Shown piece by piece: positions 1-7,111 of a stretch of 53,057 nt of DNA (the stretch's first letter is position 1; the number at the start of each line of letters is the position of its first letter). Made by a program: the position numbers and the translations under genes. The DNA lies in contig JAFEBB010000052.1 of NCBI GenBank assembly GCA_018266075.1, forward strand, positions 1-53,057. The letters are read 5' to 3'. The notes beneath the pieces are model-generated. The model was given only the letters and a program-made list of their open reading frames with translations. It was not told the origin of the DNA and did no database searches. The stretch is from Deltaproteobacteria bacterium. Lineage in GTDB: Bacteria > Myxococcota > Myxococcia > Myxococcales > SZAS-1.

Positions 1-54
1 GTCGACGTGCTGCTGGTCGACGTGCTGCTGGTCGACGTGCTGCTGGTCGACGTG
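1..54. repeat. 15-bp tandem repeat inside a lipoprotein linker
   Basis: Three full copies and a 9-bp partial copy of GTCGACGTGCTGCTG run from the window edge. On the minus strand the unit encodes a Ser-Ser-Thr-Ser-Thr pentapeptide in the linker of the truncated lipoprotein. As the unit is a multiple of three, copy-number change would alter linker length without breaking the frame. The array may continue outside the window. Confidence 0.9.
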
Positions 55-302
55 CCGGAGCTTCCAATCGTGGTCGATGTGGCCCCGATGGTTCCCGTCG
101 AACTCGCGGCGGTGCCCGTGCTCGCTCCGTTGCCGCCGCGCCCCGCTGTATTCCCAGAGCCGGCGGTCGACAGAGACGTACCGCTGGCGCCGGCCGACCC
201 ACCGTTTTCCGGCGCCACGAAGCACGCCGAGAGTGTCCACGCCATCAGCAACCCCGAACCGATGCGTCCTGCGATCCATGCGCTTCGAGAACACGCCGCC
301 AT
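1..302 (-). CDS. Lipoprotein with Ser/Thr linker, N-terminal part only
   Basis: The N-terminal ~100 residues of a gene that runs off the left edge. The start ATG (302) follows a G-rich GGAGGGGGGCGG stretch. The first 26 residues are a basic then hydrophobic signal peptide ending in the lipobox LSAC (Cys27), so the protein should be lipidated and exported. From about residue 37 it is a Gly/Ser/Thr linker that passes into the SSTST pentapeptide repeat. The functional domain lies outside the window, so no role can be given. The architecture matches other lipoproteins in this window (1053, 22440, 23631, 28945, 49423). Confidence 0.7.
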   Translation of the reverse strand, partial: MAACSRSAWIAGRIGSGLLMAWTLSACFVAPENGGSAGASGTSLSTAGSGNTAGRGGNGASTGTAASSTGTIGATSTTIGSSGTSTSSTSTSSTSTSSTS

Positions 303-401
303 GGCAATCCGCCCCCCTCCGTGAATTCCGGAAGACGAAGGCTATCCCAGATTCGCCTGCGGGTAAGCCGTCCAGCGGCCCTCGACGGCCGATAACCCGC
401 G

Positions 402-608
402 TTACGACAAGTCTTGCCGCCGGAGCTCTGCCCTTCCCCCGTGATACGACCAGGCTCTGCAATTCGCGCGGGCATCGGCGATCCCTTGGGCAGCGAGACG
501 AGAGATCTCGTCCACGCAGTTCTCGGGAACTCGACCGGGCGACCTCGGCTGCGCGGCCGCCGCTGTGAAAAGCAGACCAACCGTGACAAATCCGCGGGTC
601 CACATCAT
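402..608 (-). CDS. Small putative secreted protein, unknown function
   Basis: 68 residues beginning Met-Met-Trp-Thr-Arg and followed by a short hydrophobic stretch ending in four Ala, which reads as a Sec signal peptide with a cleavage site near residue 19. The mature part is about 48 residues with two Cys. A GAGGG sequence stands just before the ATG, and a second ATG three bases downstream is an alternative start. It lies 19 nt downstream of the weak hypothetical at 628-882 on the same strand. I recognise no family, and the gene could be a fragment. Confidence 0.4.
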   Translation of the reverse strand: MMWTRGFVTVGLLFTAAAAQPRSPGRVPENCVDEISRLAAQGIADARANCRAWSYHGGRAELRRQDLS

Positions 609-627
609 GGATCCCTCGAGCTCCACG

Positions 628-882
628 TCAGTACTCGAACGCGTGGCCCTCTTCGAGAAAGAGATCATCACGAGCCCGCGGTGTCTGAGCGCGGTCGAGG
701 CCGTCGACGTCAAAGCCAACGAGGATCCGTTCGTAGGCAGGACGTCTTGCAGCGAGGTCAGCCACTCGGAACGGAAGCTCTGGCCCGTCGCGCATCAGGT
801 CGACCTCCCCCATTTCGACCGGCCGATGCCCGGGCGCGACCCACTTCACCAGAAGCCGACCTCGCCCGGCCCCAAGAGACAC
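628..882 (-). CDS. Hypothetical protein, possibly the frameshifted 3' part of a longer gene
   Basis: 84 residues from a GTG, with a protein-like composition (GRLLVKWVAPGHRPVEMGEV near the start). The frame stays open upstream of the GTG (residues SGDIEREF) until a TGA. The neighbouring frame further upstream (ATG at 998, reading STLYLAAPVTHERDDQ) continues naturally into it if one base is added or lost around 905-925. The locus may therefore be a frameshifted gene of about 120 codons spanning 628-998. No family recognised. Low confidence because no ribosome-binding site is evident. Confidence 0.33.
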   Translation of the reverse strand: MSLGAGRGRLLVKWVAPGHRPVEMGEVDLMRDGPELPFRVADLAARRPAYERILVGFDVDGLDRAQTPRARDDLFLEEGHAFEY

Positions 883-1052
883 GAACTCGCGCTCGATGTC
901 TCCGCTGACGGCACAATTTGGTCGTCTCGCTCATGCGTCACCGGGGCGGCGAGATAGAGCGTGCTCTTCGTGAGGAGAGGGTTCGACGGTGGCTGCATGG
1001 TTTCGACCGACGCCGCGGCGGGCGAACCGGGCACGGATTCTCCGTCGCACAG

Positions 1053-1802
1053 CTACCTCGGGACGAGGAAGAAGAGCGGCGCGAAGTCCGATTCCGAGTT
1101 GTATTGAACCTGGCCCCCATGGGCGATGTACGTCAGCGCATCGACCTCGCCGAACATGGCCTCGGCGCCCACCTGGTTCCCAAAGTTGCAATCATAGAAA
1201 CCGTAGTTGAGGTCGTGTTCTCCGCCTTGCTCAGCCTTTCGCCACGCTCCCGCATCGTCGATTTCGCCGTCGCCCCCCTCGAATCCGGACGGGCTGAGTC
1301 CTCCGTCGTTGTTGTCGACGATGTCGAGGCCCCATTTGAGCTGGTACATGTTGATGCAGTTCCCGGCGTCGTCCGAAAAATGGGCGGGCACCGTTATCTG
1401 GAAGCGGTGGGTCTCTGAGTTTCCGGTCGGCGCGCCCGAGGAGTCGAACTCGTCCAACGTAAACTCGAGGATCTCTCCGTTCGTGACCAGCCTACCGGCG
1501 CAGCTGGGTGCAATCGTTGAGTTGGCGAACTCGGTACAGCACGGCGGGATGCCTGCGGTCTCTCCCGGCCCGCAGACGCTACGAAAACCGCCATCAAGGA
1601 ACGCCTGTGACGCGCCGGTCGTTCCGGATGTGCCGCTCGTGCTGGTGGCGGCGCTGCCCGTTGAGGTCCCACTCGTCGATGAGCTGGCAGATGAGCTCGC
1701 CCCTCCAGAGCAAGCAGAGAGCAGTCCCATAATCGAGATTGCGCAGAGCGCCGACGAGACGGAGCTGCCCCTCGCGAGCGATGTCTCCACAAGCCTCAGC
1801 AT
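1053..1802 (-). CDS. Secreted lipoprotein with Ser/Thr linker, unknown function
   Basis: 249 residues. The ATG at 1802 is preceded at good spacing by GGACGGAG. The frame stays open upstream, but only from this start does a signal peptide follow directly, ending in lipobox LSAC around residue 31. A linker of about 35 Ser/Thr/Gly residues leads to a Cys-containing domain (Cys at CGPGE, CCTEF, SCAG, NCIN and YDCNFG). The domain is rich in Asp/Gly and probably disulfide-bonded. No enzyme motif seen and no family recognised. Likely anchored in the outer membrane or exposed at the surface. Confidence 0.75.
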   Translation of the reverse strand: MLRLVETSLARGSSVSSALCAISIMGLLSACSGGASSSASSSTSGTSTGSAATSTSGTSGTTGASQAFLDGGFRSVCGPGETAGIPPCCTEFANSTIAPSCAGRLVTNGEILEFTLDEFDSSGAPTGNSETHRFQITVPAHFSDDAGNCINMYQLKWGLDIVDNNDGGLSPSGFEGGDGEIDDAGAWRKAEQGGEHDLNYGFYDCNFGNQVGAEAMFGEVDALTYIAHGGQVQYNSESDFAPLFFLVPR

Positions 1803-2748
1803 GAAAACTCCGTCCTGAGCCGCCTCTAAGTTGTTTAATGCAACTCCACGAGCTCGAATCCAACCGGCATAGGAGCGCACCTCGCCCTGCGGCTCGCGCC
1901 GAGCATTTCTGAACGACCCCGGCAGGCCATCATGCGTGCTGAGGCAGCCCGCCAGGTTTCGTGTGCGAAGCGGAGCGAACCAGTCGTGCCCATGATGGCG
2001 TGCTCCGTGCGTGCGATTGCCCCCGAGGCGCGCGTCTACTTCACAGGGTTGAAGTCGGTTGCGATAACGAAAATGAGAACGAGGAAGCTCGCCATCGCAG
2101 TGGGCGCGGCTCATTGGAGGTCATGTATGGAATTTAGCGGGACGCCTCGTTCGATTTCCAGAAATTTCGCGCCTCGCGACTCTTGAGAGCGTCCGTTTAC
2201 TCCACCTCGCCCTTAGGAGTGGCTCGTTGGGCCTTTTCACGGGTGCTGCGTCAGAAGGACACCTTCCTGTCGGTGCACGCGGCGCTACCCAGCCCATCCG
2301 CCCATCCGCCCACTGCACCCACCCCAACATCCCCCTCTCGACCCCTCGCTCACCTTGCTCGAGGTTTCCGAACCCTCAAGTCGCCTCATCGAATGAAAGC
2401 CCCGTCGATTCACTCACCCCTGCCGACGATTCAAAAACCTCTCCACACGTCTTCGAATGAAAGCCCCGTTCATTCGATCGAACGACCCGATAATTCGAAT
2501 CCCTCCCCGCCGGCGAGCGAATGAAAGCCTCGTTCATTCCCTCCCTCTCCTCAACCTCTCGCTCCCTCCGCTTCACGATTTCCTCCCACCACTTCACAAC
2601 TCCGCCGCCTCCGATTGCACACTAGCTTCGCCGGCTGCTCCCAATCGGGGCCACACCTGTCGCGCACCGCCCACACTCCGCGTGAACCCATTGAGCCGGC
2701 CCTCTCGAACCGGGCACCCTCTGCGCTCCCTTTCACAAGGAGCTGCAC
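1803..2748. other. Long intergenic region without a convincing gene
   Basis: About 945 bp between a leftward lipoprotein gene and a rightward hypothetical gene. Open frames here are short, of poor composition and lack ribosome-binding sites. The right half carries the 64-bp-spaced palindromes described separately. Base composition is less GC-rich than the flanking genes. The region may hold regulatory sites for both divergent genes or be decayed sequence. Confidence 0.6.
2391..2582. repeat. Three palindrome-containing units spaced exactly 64 bp
   Basis: GAATGAAAGCC recurs at 2391, 2455 and 2519, exactly 64 bp apart. In units 2 and 3 the repeat is a perfect 7-bp inverted repeat, GAATGAA with 7-nt loop AGCCCCG or AGCCTCG then TTCATTC (2455-2475 and 2519-2539). 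Unit 1 (2391-2411) has a degenerate right arm, TCGATTC. Units 1 and 2 share further similarity (CCGA then ATTC then CCTC at the same offsets), while unit 3 diverges after the palindrome. The array ends about 165 bp before the gene at 2749. It could be tandem operators about six helical turns apart, or a decayed tandem duplication. Confidence 0.85.
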
Positions 2749-3438
2749 ATGTCGCCTCGCAAGCCGCACGATCCCAGCTCGAAGAACCACGTCGCCGCCG
2801 GTGGCCAGCCCAACCCGTTCCTCGAGTCGGGCCCCTATGACGCCCTGGGGATGCTCACCCCGGCCGACCTCAAGCAGATGCGCGAGACCGCGGTCCCGCC
2901 CGCCGTGCCCAAGAACCCACCCCGGAACCTGGTCACGGCCTTCACGCCCGAGGTGAAGCGGATCCTCAGCCACCCCGGCGTCCGCGCCTTCTTCGGCACC
3001 CGGGTGGACATGGCCGGGCTGCTCGAGTCGGAGGGCCGCTTCGAGATCTTCGACGCCATCCGCACCCGGGCGGACAACACCTCGGCGCTCGCCGCGCAGA
3101 TCAGCGCCCCCGACGGCCTGCGGGTGCAGGACCAGCTCGGCAAGCTGATGAGCAACTGGGACGACTTCGAGGAGGCCTTCCCCAAGGAGGCACTGGTGCT
3201 CGCGCCGCTGCAGCAGCTCTGGGTGACGAACCACCCCGGGCGCAAGCCGGCCAAGGCGACCAGGTCGGGCAAGCCCGGCGCCGAGGAGGGAGCGAGCGCC
3301 CCGGGCGCGGGCGCCACGGTCCCGTCGGTGGTCCCGGCGAGCAAGGTGACACCGGCGTCGACGTCGAGCGCGACGGCCAGCGCCACCCCGCCTCCGGAGA
3401 TCGCAGCGGAGACGCGGGACGTGCGGCCTCAAGCTTGA
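2749..3438 (+). CDS. Hypothetical protein with Pro/Ala-rich tail
   Basis: 229 residues, ATG preceded by AAGGAG at ideal spacing. No signal peptide or membrane segment. Residues ~1-60 are polar and Pro-containing. Residues ~60-165 look like a compact helical domain (includes TPEVKRILSHPGVRAFF and QLGKLMSNWDDFEEAF). Residues ~165-229 are a low-complexity Ala/Pro/Ser/Thr tail, probably disordered. I do not recognise the family. It stands alone between the palindrome array, which may regulate it, and a terminator-like hairpin. Confidence 0.8.
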   Translation: MSPRKPHDPSSKNHVAAGGQPNPFLESGPYDALGMLTPADLKQMRETAVPPAVPKNPPRNLVTAFTPEVKRILSHPGVRAFFGTRVDMAGLLESEGRFEIFDAIRTRADNTSALAAQISAPDGLRVQDQLGKLMSNWDDFEEAFPKEALVLAPLQQLWVTNHPGRKPAKATRSGKPGAEEGASAPGAGATVPSVVPASKVTPASTSSATASATPPPEIAAETRDVRPQA

Positions 3439-3442
3439 GCCA

Positions 3443-3484
3443 GCCCGGGCCGCGAGCGGGAGCTCCCTCTCTCCCGCCCGCGGG
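3443..3484. terminator. Terminator-like hairpin after the 2749 gene
   Basis: Directly after the stop codon, GCGGGAG (3456-3462) pairs with CTCCCGC (3471-3477) across an 8-nt loop, and outer GC-rich arms around 3443 and 3480 can extend the stem. No T-run follows, so termination by this hairpin is inferred. Confidence 0.4.
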
Positions 3485-3537
3485 CAGCCCGGCGGCGACG
3501 CCCGCTCCGCCGTTGGAGGCGCGGCGGCCTTTCCGTG

Positions 3538-3543
3538 TACCTT
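3538..3543 (+). promoter_or_regulatory. -10-like hexamer of a possible leaderless transcript
   Basis: TACCTT lies 7 nt before the ATG at 3551, and no Shine-Dalgarno sequence is present. The spacing would put the transcription start at or beside the start codon, as at several other genes in this window. Confidence 0.4.
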
Positions 3544-3550
3544 GCCGCCC

Positions 3551-4114
3551 ATGAGCCCTGCCCTCCTCCTCGCTGCCGCGCTGCTCACGGGCGCCACCAC
3601 CGACGCCTCGGCGCTGCTCGATCGCGGCCCCATCGTCTCCATCGAGCAGACGCCGGACGGCAAGTTCAAGCAGTGCACCGCGCTCGCGCGCGTGGACGCG
3701 CCCATCGACCGCGTGTGGCAGGTGGCCACCAACTACAAGGACTTCCATACCTTCATGCCCAAGGTGGTCGCGTCGGACGTGATTCACGAGGAGCCCGGCA
3801 TCGTGGACGTGAAGTTCGAGATCGACGTGCCCGGCGTGAACACCAAGTACGTGATGCGTCACAGCCTTCATCCGGACACGCACACCATCGAGATGAACTG
3901 GGTGAAGGGCGACTTGAAGGGTTCGCACTGGGTGCTGCACATGGAGAGCACGCCGGACGGCAAGACGCTCATCAGCTACAGCGGCGCGAGCAAGAACTTC
4001 TCGTCGATCCTCGAGGGCCTGGAGGACAGCCAGCAGACGATCTCTGTCGGCGTGAATGTCTCGAGCGCGCTCACGGTGGTGAAGGCGTTCAAGCAGCAGG
4101 CCGAGGCGAAGTAG
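3551..4114 (+). CDS. Exported START-like (SRPBCC) domain protein
   Basis: 187 residues. An N-terminal hydrophobic signal peptide (about 1-20, ending ATTDASA) precedes a domain with the pattern of the SRPBCC / polyketide-cyclase-like fold: ARVDAPIDRVWQVATNY near residues 47-63, then alternating beta-strand segments and a long C-terminal helix ending KAFKQQAEAK. Such domains bind hydrophobic ligands in a helix-grip pocket, and the ligand here is unknown. The ATG at 3551 is preferred over the in-frame TTG at 3542 because a -10-like TACCTT sits 7 nt upstream. mobA follows after 3 nt, so the two are likely co-transcribed. Confidence 0.75.
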   Translation: MSPALLLAAALLTGATTDASALLDRGPIVSIEQTPDGKFKQCTALARVDAPIDRVWQVATNYKDFHTFMPKVVASDVIHEEPGIVDVKFEIDVPGVNTKYVMRHSLHPDTHTIEMNWVKGDLKGSHWVLHMESTPDGKTLISYSGASKNFSSILEGLEDSQQTISVGVNVSSALTVVKAFKQQAEAK

Positions 4115-4117
4115 CGG

Positions 4118-4684
4118 GTGCGCGCGGGCATCTTCGTCGGCGGGCAGAGCACGCGGATGGGCGGCAAGCCCAAGGGGCTCCTGCACGCGCCAGGCACGCA
4201 GACGCCGCTCGTGGTGCGGCTCGCGTCGATCGCTCGGAGCGTCGGTCTCGAGCCCGTCTTCGTGGGAAAGACCGACGCCGCCTACCGTTCGCTGCTTCCG
4301 GACTTGCGCACGATCGACGACGCGCCCGGCATCGAAGGTCCGCTCGCGGGTCTCGCGGCGCTGCTTCAGGACGCCGGCGACGCGCGCGTCATTGCGCTCG
4401 CATGTGATTTGCCGTTCGTGGAAGCGCGGCTGCTCGAGCGGCTCGCGTCGGAGAGCTCGGACGCATCCGTGCTCGCGCCGCGCGCCACGCCGAGTGCGCC
4501 CTGGGAGCCGCTGTTCGCGCGCTACGACGCGACGAAGGTTCGGCCCGTGTTGCAGCGCGCGCTCATCGAAGGCGTCCGTTCGTTTCAGGCGCTCTTCGCG
4601 CGGCTCGACGTCATCCAGCTCGCGCTGAGCGACGACGAGCGGCCGCAGCTCCGCGACTGGGACTCGCCCGACGATCTCGCGTGA
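4118..4684 (+). CDS. mobA: Molybdenum cofactor guanylyltransferase MobA
   Basis: 188 residues, GTG start 3 nt after the preceding stop. MobA transfers GMP from GTP to molybdopterin to make the bis-MGD cofactor of DMSO-reductase-family enzymes such as formate dehydrogenase and nitrate reductase. The nucleotide-binding signature is clear at residues 8-20 (GGQSTRMGGKPKG), as is ALACDLPFV, the family's CDxPF metal-binding motif. Length is normal. fdhD and a nitrate-reductase-associated gene lie just beyond on the opposite strand, which supports a bis-MGD role. Its stop codon abuts that of the convergent lipoprotein gene at 4685. Confidence 0.88.
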   Translation: MRAGIFVGGQSTRMGGKPKGLLHAPGTQTPLVVRLASIARSVGLEPVFVGKTDAAYRSLLPDLRTIDDAPGIEGPLAGLAALLQDAGDARVIALACDLPFVEARLLERLASESSDASVLAPRATPSAPWEPLFARYDATKVRPVLQRALIEGVRSFQALFARLDVIQLALSDDERPQLRDWDSPDDLA

Positions 4685-5653
4685 CTACTGCGCGCCCCAC
4701 TTGCCGCCGTTGGTTTGCCACTCGAGCTCGTCGTCGATGGCGTGGGTGAGATCTTCGGCGCTCATGGGCAGCTCGTAGTCGCGCCCATTGATGAAGATGG
4801 ACGGCGTGCCCTTCACCTTCGCGCGGTGGCCCTCTTCCTTGGAGGCCTCGATGAGCGACTGGAACGCGTTCGACTGGATGGCCTCCATCAGCCGGTGCGG
4901 ATCGAGCTCCGCGTCGGAGGCGTAGCGCTGCAGATCGCTCACGTCCAGGGCCTCCTGGTGCTCGAACATCGCGTCGTGCATGGGCCAGAACTTGCCCTGC
5001 GCCTTGGCGAAGTACGCGGCCTCGGCAGCGAGGTCCGAGTGCGGATGCATCTTGAGCGGGAACGGCTTGAAGCAGAGCCGCACCATGCCATTCGGCGTCA
5101 CCAGCGACTCGAGCACCGGCCGCGCGAGCCGACAGAACGGACACTCGAAGTCGCTGAACTCCACGATGGTGACCTTCGCGTCGGCCGGCCCGCGGCACAT
5201 GCCATCGTCCACCGAGAGCGGCACGCGCTCCGACGCCGCGAACGCCGTGTAGTACTTGTTCAGCGAGGTGTTGATCTCCGTGTTCGTCGCGCCCGCCGAC
5301 GCCAGGCCGGTGGCGAGCTGGAGCATTCGCAGCGCGTGCCGCTGGTGCGCGGGCTGCTTGAGGCACTCCTGGAGCGTCGTGGCGCAGCCGTCGTACGAGA
5401 ACGCGTCCTTCGAATAGGCAAGAATCTGCCGCGACAGCGAAGGCAGCACCTGGTCGAGCGGATAGCCCGGCAAGTCTGCCTCGGTCGGCGTGGGGCCGTC
5501 GGCGCCATCCGTGAAGCCGCCGTCGACGCTGCGCAATGTTGGCTGCGCAGCCACGCGCTCTGGCATCGGCGGGGTCATCGCGGGCTTCTGCGACTCGGCG
5601 CACCCGACACCCAGCGCGACGGCGAGAAACACGAACGGGAGACGCTTGGCCAT
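4685..5653 (-). CDS. DsbA-like thioredoxin-fold lipoprotein
   Basis: 322 residues. The ATG at 5653 begins a signal peptide ending in lipobox GVGC (Cys18). Residues ~60-145 are a helical region with two Cys. Residues ~147-320 are a thioredoxin-fold domain of the DsbA/DsbG type, with the CxxC active site CPFC at 171-174 in the context VEFSDFECPFC and a cis-Pro loop GTPSIF near the C-terminus. It probably acts as an exported, membrane-tethered thiol-disulfide oxidoreductase. It belongs to the leftward run with fdhD and the nitrate-reductase-associated gene, though the 41-nt gap allows separate expression. Any link to molybdoenzyme maturation is inference. Confidence 0.85.
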   Translation of the reverse strand: MAKRLPFVFLAVALGVGCAESQKPAMTPPMPERVAAQPTLRSVDGGFTDGADGPTPTEADLPGYPLDQVLPSLSRQILAYSKDAFSYDGCATTLQECLKQPAHQRHALRMLQLATGLASAGATNTEINTSLNKYYTAFAASERVPLSVDDGMCRGPADAKVTIVEFSDFECPFCRLARPVLESLVTPNGMVRLCFKPFPLKMHPHSDLAAEAAYFAKAQGKFWPMHDAMFEHQEALDVSDLQRYASDAELDPHRLMEAIQSNAFQSLIEASKEEGHRAKVKGTPSIFINGRDYELPMSAEDLTHAIDDELEWQTNGGKWGAQ

Positions 5654-5694
5654 GGCAAAACTCAAGCGCGCTCGGACGCAGGCGTCAATCGACT

Positions 5695-6210
5695 TCACGC
5701 GCCACCCTGCCCCGGCGCGCAAATGATTGCTTGGGGCTCGAGCTTCGGCGCCGGACCGTCCTTGATTCCCAGTTCCACGCACAGCGCGTGAAGCTTCTCC
5801 GAGGTGCGCTTCGGATGCGCGAGCTTGAGGAGCGCGTAGCGCGTCTCCTCGTCGAGCGCGCGCCAACCCGAGGCATCGAGGCGCACGCCCAGCTCGGCCA
5901 GCCGCGACGTCACGAGCGCGGGGATCTCCGGCGCGTTCCAGCTGCGCTGCTCGGCGTCCGCGTCTTGAAGCGGCTTGAGGTGCACCCCCGCACGCGCGCA
6001 GAACCCCTGGAGCACCTCTCGATAGATGGAGAGCTCCGCGTCGGTATCCACGGACAGGTGGCAGAGCGCGAGCCGCTCGGGCCGGGTGAGCGCTTGCCAG
6101 CCCTCGAGGGAGATCTTGAGCTGCGCGAGGTCGAGCTTGCGGCGCACGGTGAGCGGCACGCAGTCGAGCTTCTCGTGGATGTCGCCCTCGAAGCGGAACT
6201 GGCGGTACAT
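5695..6210 (-). CDS. Nitrate reductase-associated family protein
   Basis: 171 residues, no signal peptide. The N-terminus MYRQFRFEGDIHEKLDCVPL followed by VRRKLDLAQLKISLEGW matches what I know of the nitrate-reductase-associated family, small proteins found near assimilatory nitrate reductase in cyanobacteria and others. A second, weaker copy of the motif (LAELGVRLDASGWRALDEETR) in the C-terminal half suggests an internal duplication. The biochemical role is unknown. It lies 18 nt downstream of fdhD. A -10-like TAGTCT is centred in that gap, so it may also have its own promoter. No nitrate reductase gene is in the window. Confidence 0.7.
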   Translation of the reverse strand: MYRQFRFEGDIHEKLDCVPLTVRRKLDLAQLKISLEGWQALTRPERLALCHLSVDTDAELSIYREVLQGFCARAGVHLKPLQDADAEQRSWNAPEIPALVTSRLAELGVRLDASGWRALDEETRYALLKLAHPKRTSEKLHALCVELGIKDGPAPKLEPQAIICAPGQGGA

Positions 6211-6217
6211 GGCGCCG

Positions 6218-6223
6218 AGACTA
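6218..6223 (-). promoter_or_regulatory. -10-like hexamer between fdhD and the 6210 gene
   Basis: TAGTCT on the minus strand ends 7 nt before the ATG at 6210, within the 18-nt gap after fdhD. It fits the leaderless pattern seen elsewhere in the window but could be chance. Confidence 0.3.
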
Positions 6224-6228
6224 ACGCC

Positions 6229-7068
6229 TCACGGGCCCACGCGCTCGGGTCGGCTGTAGAGGTTGAAGCGCTCGCCGCGCACGAAGGCCGCCAGCGTGAC
6301 GTTCGCCCGGCTGGCCAGGTCGATGGCGAGCGAGCTCGCTGCGCCCAGGCTGGCCACGACGGGGATGCGCGCCATGGTGGCCTTCTGCACCACCTCGAAG
6401 CCCGCCCGGCTGCTCACCACCAGGAGCGCCGGCCGCTTCACTTCGGGCTTCACCTTCGACCCGACGAGCCCCGCGTACAGCAGCGCACCGACGACCTTGT
6501 CCACGGCGTTGTGGCGGCCCACGTCCTCGTGCGCTGCGAGCAGCTCGCCCTGCGCATCGAAGGCGGCCGCGGCGTGCGTGCCCCCGGTCTGCGCGAAGAG
6601 CGCCTGCTTCTCGCCGAGCCGCGCCGCCGACGCGAGCAGCACCGCGCGGGGAATCCTCGGGCCATCGGGAAGCGGGAGACAGCGCTCGAGCAGATCGTCG
6701 ACGCTCTGCCGGCCGCACAGGCCACACGCGGCCGTGGTCAGCGTTCCGCGGCGGCTGGCCTGCGCGCGCTCGATGGCGAGCACCACCCCGCCCGAGGGCC
6801 GCGCGTCGACCACATTTCCGTAAGCTTCGTCACCGGGCCGACCGCAGTGCGCGAGAGAGCTCAGCTCGTCGAGCGACCGGATGATGCCCTCGGCGAAGAG
6901 GAAGCCCGCCGCGAGCCGCGCGTCGTCGCCAGGCGTGCGAAGCGTGATGGCCAGGGTGTCGCCGGCCGCGCGGATCTCCAGCGGCTCCTCGACGGCCACC
7001 GCATCGCGCGCGCGAACCCCGTCGCGCCACACCTCGCGCTCGGTGGCGCCGGCCTTGGAAATGCTCAT
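6229..7068 (-). CDS. fdhD: Formate dehydrogenase accessory sulfurtransferase FdhD
   Basis: 279 residues, the usual length. FdhD moves sulfur from the IscS cysteine desulfurase to bis-MGD before its insertion into formate dehydrogenase. The essential Cys pair is at 115 and 118 (TTAACGLCG). Other family blocks are RTPGDDARLAAGFLFAEGII near 45-64, a conserved AHEDVGRHNAVDKVVG and SSRAGFEVVQK. The start at 7068 has a -10-like TAGATT 6 nt upstream and no Shine-Dalgarno. It is divergent from the kinase at 7112, the two start codons being only 43 bp apart. The formate dehydrogenase structural genes are not in this window. Confidence 0.92.
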   Translation of the reverse strand: MSISKAGATEREVWRDGVRARDAVAVEEPLEIRAAGDTLAITLRTPGDDARLAAGFLFAEGIIRSLDELSSLAHCGRPGDEAYGNVVDARPSGGVVLAIERAQASRRGTLTTAACGLCGRQSVDDLLERCLPLPDGPRIPRAVLLASAARLGEKQALFAQTGGTHAAAAFDAQGELLAAHEDVGRHNAVDKVVGALLYAGLVGSKVKPEVKRPALLVVSSRAGFEVVQKATMARIPVVASLGAASSLAIDLASRANVTLAAFVRGERFNLYSRPERVGP

Positions 7069-7074
7069 GCGCCC

Positions 7075-7104
7075 AATCTAACCAGAGCGGCGTCGGTCTA
7101 TGCT
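7075..7104. promoter_or_regulatory. Divergent -10-like hexamers between fdhD and the kinase gene
   Basis: On the minus strand TAGATT (7080-7075) ends 6 nt before the fdhD ATG. On the plus strand TATGCT (7099-7104) ends 7 nt before the ATG at 7112. With only 43 bp between the two starts, both transcripts would be leaderless and the -35 regions would overlap the opposite promoter. Confidence 0.45.
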
Positions 7105-7111
7105 CACGTCC

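Noticed and set aside
2455-2520. tRNA suggested by a TTCGAATCC-like T-loop near 2493
   Set aside because: No acceptor stem, anticodon arm or CCA-proximal pairing can be formed around it.
2391-2582. CRISPR-like array
   Set aside because: Only three units, the repeats diverge, and units 1 and 2 are similar between the palindromes as well, so there are no true spacers; no cas genes are nearby.
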